DNA from: Opitutaceae bacterium
GTDB taxonomy: Bacteria; Verrucomicrobiota; Verrucomicrobiia; Opitutales; Opitutaceae
Assembly: GCA_023269455.1 (NCBI GenBank)
Contig: JAHFTG010000063.1
Coordinates: 1 to 10,201, forward strand
Direction of reading: 5' to 3'
DNA length: 10,201 bases
In this document: in pieces, positions 5,908 through 10,201 of the stretch
Position numbering within the stretch: the first letter of the stretch is position 1
How the letters are laid out: each line of letters begins with the position of its first letter
The notes under the pieces: generated by a model
Seen by the model: the letters and a program-made list of their open reading frames with translations, nothing else
Told to the model about the DNA's origin: nothing
Database searches by the model: none
Translations under genes and position numbers: made by a program

Positions 5908-8127
5908 ATGGATTCCAATTTCAAGCAGCAGCCCAAGTCCAACCAAGGGCAAGGAGACTACGGTTACGGTGGCTACTCAGGCTACTCGGCGGTCGGCTAC
6001 GGAGGGGAGCACTCCGTGCAGCGGGGCTTTCGTGACTACACGCTGATTTTGCGCGAACGCATCTGGTATGTCGTCGTCGTGTTCCTGATCGTGTTCTCAT
6101 CGACCCTAGTTTACACCTTTAGTCAGACGAAAATCTATCAGGCGACCGCCAGTGTGCAGATTTTTCGTCGTGATCCGGCCGTCATGAAGAACGTCGAGGA
6201 GGTCGTGAGCAACACGGTCACCAATACGGAGGATTTGAATACCGTGGTGGGTGTGCTCAAAAGCGGGACCATCATCCAAAATGTGGCCCAGCGCATCACG
6301 GGCGACGATCTGGTCCAGTTCATGGCGCCTTATGAAAAAGACAGGCGCAGCGATGATCCGGTGACTCCGCTGGAGGTGCTGGCGAAGAATCGCATCGTCG
6401 TTCCGGAGCGCCTGAGTCTGATCATCAACATTCAATACCGGCACCCCGACCGCTTGATTGCCGCGAAGGTGGCCAACATGTTTGTTGACGAATTTATCGC
6501 CTACAACGCCCGCGTGCGCATCGACGAATCGATGAAGGCGGTTGAGGAACTGAAAATCCGGGCGGACCAGCAGGAGCGCAAGGTGCGAGATCTGGCCACC
6601 GATCTGCAGGGTTATCGCGAGAAGAACAACATGGTCTCGCTGGATCAGCGCAAGGATATCGTCACCGAAAAACTGAAGGCGCTGAACCTTTATGTGACCC
6701 AGACTGACTCCAAGCTAAAGGATTCCGAGATTCGATGGAAGCAGGTCCAAGACCGGCTTGCCGCCGGGGGCGATATCACCGAGCTCTCGTTTATCGCCAG
6801 CCAGCCGCTCATCACGCAGTTGGTCCAGGATGTTTCCAATAAAAAGATCATCGTGGCGCAGTTGCGGGACCGCTACCGCGACAAGCACCCGATCATGATG
6901 GAAAACATGAACTCGCTCGCGCAGGCGCAGCGCGAACTCAAGCGCGCCATCGATAATGCCGCCGCGACCATCGAGGCCGAATATCAGAACTCCAAGAGCA
7001 ACGCGGCCCAGGCCCGCGATTCCTTGGTTCAGGCGGAGGCCGAGAGCATGAAATTGGACCGCGCCGACGTAGAATATCAGGCTCGTTCCAGCGAACTGCG
7101 AATCAATGAAGGTATCCTCCAGAATCTGATTTCTCGTATGCGTGAGACCACAATGGTCAGCACGATGGAATCTCAAAATGCGCGTTCTGTAGATCATGCC
7201 ACGCCTTCGCAGGACGGTGACTATGTGTCCCCGAAGATTCCGCTTAATCTCGGCATCGGGTTTGTGGGCGGCATCGGTCTTGGCCTGGCCTTTGCCTTCT
7301 TCGTGGCGTTCATCGATGATCGGGTGAAGAGCTCGTTCGATATCGAGTCAGTGGTCGGGCTGCCTTTGATCGGCATCATTCCGCAGATCAAAAAAATGGA
7401 GCAGCCGGACAAGGCGCAGATCGCGATCAACAATGCCGACCGGCAGGTAGCCGAGGCGTTTTTGACCCTGCACTCCAGCTTGCGCCTGAAGGATGAAAGC
7501 AAGAACGCGCAGTGCATTCTGGTGACCAGCACGATTCCTGGTGAGGGCAAATCGTTCACCACGACCAATCTGGCGCTGACGTTTGCCGCACATGGTGAGC
7601 GCGTCGCGATTGTTGACTGCGATCTCCGCAAGCCGAACGTGCACAAATCGTTCCGCTTGGAGAATCGCAAGGGTGTGATCGATATCTGCGCCGGTGCCGC
7701 GACGATCGACGATGTGGTTATCCGCAATGTGCATCCGAACTTGGACATCATCCCCACGGGTGGCCGCGCCAAGAACCCGACCCAGATTCTGAACGGGAAA
7801 AACTTCGAGGCGATGATCGCCGATCTCCGCAAGCGCTACGACCGCGTCTTCTTTGATACGCCTCCGCTCGCGGCGGTGAGCGATGCGTTGATCGTGCTTC
7901 CACTGGTGGACGGCTCCATCTTCACGATCTTCTTTAATAAAGTGCGCCGCAAGGCAGCCCAATTCAGCGCCAAGAAGCTGCTTGAGACGAATGTGCCGGT
8001 GTTTGGCGCCGTGCTTAACGGTCTGAACCTGGCGGTGTCGGGCTACTATTACGCCCAGTATTACGACAAATCCTACAAGGATTACTACGTCGTGATGTCC
8101 AAGAACGATACGACGCCGGAGCGTTGA
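5908..8127 (+). CDS. Wzz/BY-kinase fusion: polysaccharide co-polymerase and tyrosine autokinase
   Basis: A 739-residue inner-membrane protein of the Wzc/ExoP type that controls chain length and export. A cytoplasmic head (1-50) carries a Tyr/Gly-rich patch (18-33). TM1 is about 53-71. A periplasmic Wzz region begins YQATASVQIFRRDP (77-90) and continues into coiled-coil stretches (~205-245, 335-400). TM2 is about 446-469. The cytoplasmic kinase domain has EAFLTLHSSLRL (516-527), Walker A STIPGEGKS with Lys548, Walker A' VAIVDCDLRKP (Asp570, Asp572), and Walker B RVFFDTPP (Asp650). The C-terminus has eight tyrosines between 713 and 727 (YYY, YY, Y, YY), the usual autophosphorylation cluster. 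All catalytic motifs look intact. It starts 18 bp after the OPX gene without a clear Shine-Dalgarno, so translational coupling is likely. A matching low-molecular-weight tyrosine phosphatase is not in view. Confidence 0.93.
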   Translation: MDSNFKQQPKSNQGQGDYGYGGYSGYSAVGYGGEHSVQRGFRDYTLILRERIWYVVVVFLIVFSSTLVYTFSQTKIYQATASVQIFRRDPAVMKNVEEVVSNTVTNTEDLNTVVGVLKSGTIIQNVAQRITGDDLVQFMAPYEKDRRSDDPVTPLEVLAKNRIVVPERLSLIINIQYRHPDRLIAAKVANMFVDEFIAYNARVRIDESMKAVEELKIRADQQERKVRDLATDLQGYREKNNMVSLDQRKDIVTEKLKALNLYVTQTDSKLKDSEIRWKQVQDRLAAGGDITELSFIASQPLITQLVQDVSNKKIIVAQLRDRYRDKHPIMMENMNSLAQAQRELKRAIDNAAATIEAEYQNSKSNAAQARDSLVQAEAESMKLDRADVEYQARSSELRINEGILQNLISRMRETTMVSTMESQNARSVDHATPSQDGDYVSPKIPLNLGIGFVGGIGLGLAFAFFVAFIDDRVKSSFDIESVVGLPLIGIIPQIKKMEQPDKAQIAINNADRQVAEAFLTLHSSLRLKDESKNAQCILVTSTIPGEGKSFTTTNLALTFAAHGERVAIVDCDLRKPNVHKSFRLENRKGVIDICAGAATIDDVVIRNVHPNLDIIPTGGRAKNPTQILNGKNFEAMIADLRKRYDRVFFDTPPLAAVSDALIVLPLVDGSIFTIFFNKVRRKAAQFSAKKLLETNVPVFGAVLNGLNLAVSGYYYAQYYDKSYKDYYVVMSKNDTTPER

Positions 8128-8136
8128 TCGTTTATC

Positions 8137-8157
8137 CCGAGCGACGTATGCGCTCGG
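8137..8157 (+). repeat. hairpin between BY-kinase stop and terminator
   Basis: CCGAGCG (8137-8143) and CGCTCGG (8151-8157) are exact reverse complements around a seven-base loop. It lies ten bases after the stop and has no T-run, so it is not a terminator by itself. It may protect the mRNA 3' end or add to the terminator that follows. Confidence 0.5.
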
Positions 8158-8162
8158 AGCTT

Positions 8163-8200
8163 AAAGGGCGCGGCCTTCAATGGACCGCGCCTTTTTATTT
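8163..8200 (+). terminator. intrinsic terminator of the export operon
   Basis: An 11-pair stem (8163-8173 with 8185-8195; GC-rich core GGCGCGG/CCGCGCC, one G-U at 8166/8192) with an 11-base loop is followed by TTTTT-A-TTT (8192-8200). It ends the plus-strand operon. The T-run contains the reverse complement of the sua5 TAA (8195-8197), so the two convergent genes overlap within the terminator. In the opposite direction only TTT follows the stem, so termination of sua5 would be weaker. Confidence 0.8.
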
Positions 8201-9199
8201 GGCGGCGGCGCGGGCGAGGCGGTCGTTGATCGCCATCGCGAGCGCGGATTTCCCAGGGATGGTTTCGGCGTGGATTTTTTTCCAACTGCCATCATCCAAC
8301 ATGCGCAGACGATCAAAGAGCCGGTGGGCGGCCTGTGAAAGTTTGCCAGCCGGGGTCAGCCAAAAAATATTTTTGGCGGTCGGACGAGATGGTTTGCTCA
8401 GGAGTAGGACGGCTTCGTCGGCGGGAATCGCGTCGACAAGTTTTGGGGTGACTTTGCGCACGAGCACGACCGGGGTGCGCGGGCTGTAGTGGCGTTCGAG
8501 CATACCCGGGGCGGGCGCGGCTTCTTGTGGTGCCGTGGGTGACTGACGTTTTACGATGGATACCGGTTTGCCGAGCACGGCTTGCAGGGCTTCGCGGGAG
8601 ATGCAGCCGGGTCGAAGGAGGACCGGATGAAGGGGATCGCGAAGATCGAGAATGGTGGACTCCACGCCGATTTTGCAGGCGCCGCCGTCGAGGATGTGGC
8701 GGATGCGTTTGCCCAGTCCTGCGCGCACGTGTTCGGCGGTGGTCGGACTGACGTAGCCAAAGGGGTTGGCGCTGGGCGCGGCCAGCGGGCGGCCGCTGAG
8801 GCGGATCAGTTGACGAAACAACCGGTGGGCGGGCATGCGCACGGCGACGCTTGGAAGTCCCGAGGTGACGATGGCGGGCACTCCCGGTTTTTTAGGCAAC
8901 ACCAAGGTCAGCGGGCCCGGCCAGAATGCCTTGGCCACGGCGAAGGCGGCAGGGCTGAACTCGGCGATGGTTGCAGCTTGGGCGAGGCTTTCGATGTGAA
9001 CGATGAGCGGGTCGTTGGCGGGACGGCCTTTGGCGCGGAAGATGGAGGCGCAGGCCTTGGCGTTCAGGGCATCGGCGGCGAGGCCGTAAACGGTTTCGGT
9101 CGGAGCGGCGACGAGTCCGCCTTGGGCGAGCACGCGAGACAGCCGGACCAGGTTGGCCGGAATGGGACGGTAAACCCGGGCGGCGGGCGTTGTGGGCAT
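8195..9199 (-). CDS. sua5: threonylcarbamoyl-AMP synthase, Sua5 type
   Basis: A 334-residue Sua5/YrdC protein. It makes threonylcarbamoyl-AMP from threonine, bicarbonate and ATP, the first step of t6A modification at position 37 of tRNAs that read ANN codons, in the cytoplasm. The YrdC domain (~10-205) shows PTETVYGLAADAL (33-45), IFRAKGRPANDPL with Lys57 and Arg59, WPGPLTLVLPK (93-103), VAVRMPAH (118-125), APSAN (141-145) and GVESTILD (178-185). The Sua5-specific linker APGMLERHYSP (230-240) and a smaller C-terminal domain (~243-334) distinguish it from short TsaC. The ATG is six bases from the T-run of the rpsR terminator. There is no Shine-Dalgarno, so either the transcript is almost leaderless or it comes from read-through of rpsR. 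Confidence 0.93.
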   Translation of the reverse strand: MPTTPAARVYRPIPANLVRLSRVLAQGGLVAAPTETVYGLAADALNAKACASIFRAKGRPANDPLIVHIESLAQAATIAEFSPAAFAVAKAFWPGPLTLVLPKKPGVPAIVTSGLPSVAVRMPAHRLFRQLIRLSGRPLAAPSANPFGYVSPTTAEHVRAGLGKRIRHILDGGACKIGVESTILDLRDPLHPVLLRPGCISREALQAVLGKPVSIVKRQSPTAPQEAAPAPGMLERHYSPRTPVVLVRKVTPKLVDAIPADEAVLLLSKPSRPTAKNIFWLTPAGKLSQAAHRLFDRLRMLDDGSWKKIHAETIPGKSALAMAINDRLARAAAK

Positions 9200-9205
9200 G
9201 GCACG

Positions 9206-9235
9206 AAAAAGGCCGGAGGGTGAGCTCCGGCCTTT
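9206..9235 (-). terminator. intrinsic terminator after rpsR
   Basis: Read on the minus strand, 9235-9225 pairs with 9218-9208 as an 11-bp perfect stem (AAAGGCCGGAG with CTCCGGCCTTT) around a six-base loop, with five T at 9210-9206. It is 24 bp past the rpsR stop codon and only six bases before the sua5 ATG. The plus-strand reading also forms the hairpin but has just TTT after it. Confidence 0.82.
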
Positions 9236-9259
9236 GCTGAGAGAGGATTGTCTGCGGGC

Positions 9260-9457
9260 TTAGAGCGCGAGGAGGTTGTTACGGGACTGCTTGATGGTCT
9301 TCGTAACGGCGCGCTGCTGCTTGGCGGACAGATGGGTGTATTTACGCGGCAGAATTTTGCCGGTGTCGGTGACGTAGTTGCGCATGGCCACAGGCGTCGT
9401 GAACGGGATTTGTTCAGGCGTGAGGCTTTGCTGGGTGGTGGTTTCGGTCGTGCTCAT
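9260..9457 (-). CDS. rpsR: 30S ribosomal protein bS18
   Basis: A 65-residue protein. After a Thr/Gln-rich N-terminus (MSTTETTTQQSLTPEQ) it has the conserved S18 core: MRNYVTDTGKILPRKYTHLS (25-44) followed by AKQQRAVTKTIKQSRNNLLAL. This corresponds to the GKILPRR-TG-S-KHQR-L--AIKRAR pattern of bS18, which binds 16S rRNA with bS6 in the platform of the small subunit. The start at 9457 was chosen because upstream extension to 9565 would run into the tRNA gene and has no family support. It stands alone rather than in the common rpsF-ssb-rpsR-rplI order, between a divergent tRNA gene and its own terminator. No Shine-Dalgarno is visible, and a promoter 16-45 bp upstream implies a leader of about ten bases. 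Confidence 0.93.
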   Translation of the reverse strand: MSTTETTTQQSLTPEQIPFTTPVAMRNYVTDTGKILPRKYTHLSAKQQRAVTKTIKQSRNNLLAL

Positions 9458-9472
9458 GTGAAAAAGAGGGTT

Positions 9473-9502
9473 ATAAAAAGCTTTGCAGCGGAGGGTTGTC
9501 AA
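9473..9502 (-). promoter_or_regulatory. likely sigma-70-type promoter of rpsR
   Basis: On the minus strand a perfect TTGACA (9502-9497) is followed after 18 bases by TTTTAT (9478-9473), a 4/6 match to the -10 box. A better TATAAC (9475-9470) would need a 21-base spacer. The -35 lies inside an 11-bp palindrome GGTTG-T-CAACC (9494-9504). The predicted start near 9466 leaves a leader of about ten bases. Confidence 0.5.
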
Positions 9503-9550
9503 CCTGCAATCCGCCGCCCAAGTTGGGGGCGTCTGAGGCTGCAAAAGACC

Positions 9551-9626
9551 GTCCCTGTAGCTCAAGTGGATAGAGCAGGCGTTTCCTAAACGTCATATCC
9601 CGGTTCAACTCCGGGCGGGGGCACCA
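9551..9626 (+). tRNA. tRNA-Arg (anticodon CCU)
   Basis: A complete 76-nt cloverleaf. The acceptor stem GTCCCTG (9551-9557) pairs with CGGGGGC with two G-U pairs. The D-stem is GCTC/GAGC. The anticodon stem is GGCGT/ACGTC around the loop TTCCTAA, with the anticodon CCT at 9585-9587. The variable loop has four bases (ATAT). The T-stem CCCGG/CCGGG surrounds TTCAACT. The discriminator is A and the CCA end is encoded (9624-9626). It reads AGG, a rare codon in GC-rich genomes. It is divergent from rpsR, and no other tRNA adjoins it. I see no clear terminator after it. Confidence 0.95.
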
Positions 9627-9936
9627 GCTTCAAAAGGACAATGCCTGCGGGAACCGATTCGGCTCAAACACGCTGTCCGAGCACCTGGGTTTCGTAGGGG
9701 TTTGTTCTCGCGCAGCCAAGTGCCGTCGACAGGGACATTCCTGACGGCGGCAATGTTCGGTCCAGACGGTGGACCACGGGACGGCTTTGAGGGTGTTGCG
9801 GGTGCCAATGGCCCAGACGACGAAGCCTCTGCCGCAGAGCGAGTGTGCAAAGCCGCCGGCCTTGCACAAAGAAGTGGCTTTTAATCGACTGGCTGCGCAA
9901 CTTTTTCGCTTCCCTGCCGTCATCCTTTTCAAGCTT
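9627..9936. other. gene-free interval between tRNA-Arg and gspG
   Basis: 310 bases without an intact gene. It must hold the gspG promoter, but no convincing -35/-10 pair was found. Two adjacent inverted repeats are present: GCCGTC (9722-9727) with GACGGC (9743-9748), and GGTCCA (9759-9764) with TGGACC (9770-9775). No repeat of the tRNA 3' end marking an att site was seen. Its minus strand has the coding-like segments described in the next entry. Confidence 0.5.
9664..9890 (-). pseudogene. possible eroded gene remnant, frameshifted, family unknown
   Basis: On the minus strand the codon pattern in part of this interval resembles the real genes nearby, with mostly C or G at third positions. One frame reads FVVWAIGTRNTLKAVPWSTV between about 9812 and 9760. 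A second frame continues with VPVDGTWLRENKP. A third ends YETQVLGQRV at a stop at 9664. No single frame covers the stretch with protein-like sequence, and no start with a ribosome-binding site is seen. This could be the decayed tail of a gene, perhaps left by an insertion beside the tRNA, or chance in GC-rich DNA. I do not recognise the family. Confidence 0.22.
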
Positions 9937-10201
9937 ATGCGTTATTCCCCCCGGACCTCTCTCTCGGCGCAGCGTCGCGCTTTTACCCTGCTCGAAATTC
10001 TTGTCGTTCTTGCCATCATCGGCCTGCTGGTCGGGTTGGCGGTGACCAAGGTGGGTGGCATTTTTGGTGCCAAACAGGAGGACATCGCCCGCCTGTTTGT
10101 GAATGCCAGCATCAAGACGCCGCTTACAGCCTATCGCATCGATATGGGCGACTATCCTTCGACCGACGAAGGATTGCAGGCGTTGCTTACCGCGCCGCAA
10201 A
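9937..10201 (+). CDS. gspG: type II secretion major pseudopilin GspG, N-terminal part
   Basis: The first 88 codons are present; the gene runs off the window. A 15-residue basic leader (MRYSPRTSLSAQRRA) precedes FTLLEILVVLAIIGLLVGLA, a class III (type IV pilin-like) signal. Cleavage by prepilin peptidase is expected between Ala15 and Phe16, leaving Glu20 at mature position +5. The -1 residue is Ala rather than the commoner Gly. GDYPSTDEGLQALLTAP at residues 71-87 is the GspG signature that follows the long N-terminal helix and points to the major pseudopilin rather than a type IV pilin. It would form the periplasmic pseudopilus that drives folded proteins through the outer membrane. No Shine-Dalgarno precedes the ATG. 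Other gsp genes probably follow beyond the window. Confidence 0.88.
   Translation, partial: MRYSPRTSLSAQRRAFTLLEILVVLAIIGLLVGLAVTKVGGIFGAKQEDIARLFVNASIKTPLTAYRIDMGDYPSTDEGLQALLTAPQ

Noticed and set aside
8582..9223. A 213-codon open frame on the plus strand
   Set aside because: It is antisense to sua5, Gly/Arg/Ala-rich, and a by-product of high GC. Sua5 motifs are intact on the other strand.
9458..9565. Upstream extension of rpsR to 9565
   Set aside because: It would overlap the tRNA gene and the promoter and add 36 residues without S18 similarity.
9627..9936. SRP RNA, tmRNA or another known ncRNA after the tRNA
   Set aside because: None of the conserved cores, such as the SRP tetraloop region, could be found on either strand.
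9979..9984. Ala instead of Gly before the pseudopilin cleavage site as a possible defect
   Set aside because: Ala at -1 is tolerated by prepilin peptidases, and RRAFTL-type leaders are frequent in Verrucomicrobiota, so this is likely normal.

Overview
The window looks like a chromosomal segment of a GC-rich Gram-negative bacterium, most likely a Verrucomicrobiota member of the Opitutaceae type. This is inferred from protein flavour (HisC, the short S18, and the RRAFTLLE pseudopilin leader seen in that phylum), from outer-membrane and type II secretion genes, and from starts that mostly lack a Shine-Dalgarno sequence. It was not tested by a search. No mobile element or CRISPR array is visible.

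Left part (1-3774): the 3' end of an ACR3-type arsenite efflux permease, a HAD-superfamily phosphatase or phosphomutase, and hisC, all on the plus strand. hisC converges with no gap on a minus-strand gene for a membrane-anchored TPR protein; the two stop codons form one TGATCA palindrome.

Centre (3775-8200): a 297-bp AT-rich divergent intergenic region leads into a three-gene polysaccharide export module. It encodes an outer-membrane beta-barrel of the putative-porin-2 kind, a short OPX (Wza-like) protein without lipobox or C-terminal helix, and a Wzz/BY-kinase fusion. Barrel plus short OPX fits the composite OPX/beta-barrel translocon known from Myxococcus. The BY-kinase, with its C-terminal tyrosine cluster, would set chain length and gate export. 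No glycosyltransferase, flippase or polymerase gene lies in the window, so the glycan must be made from genes elsewhere. A terminator-like hairpin sits exactly on the ribosome-binding site and start codon of the OPX gene, and is the most interesting regulatory signal here. The module ends in two hairpins, the second a good intrinsic terminator that overlaps the stop codon of the next, convergent gene.

Right part (8195-10201): a minus-strand pair, rpsR (bS18) then sua5 (threonylcarbamoyl-AMP synthase), separated by a strong intrinsic terminator that ends six bases before the sua5 start. Divergent from rpsR is a tRNA-Arg(CCU) gene with encoded CCA. About 310 bases without an intact gene follow, with coding-like minus-strand segments in shifting frames that may be an eroded gene. 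The window ends in the 5' part of gspG, the major pseudopilin of a type II secretion system.
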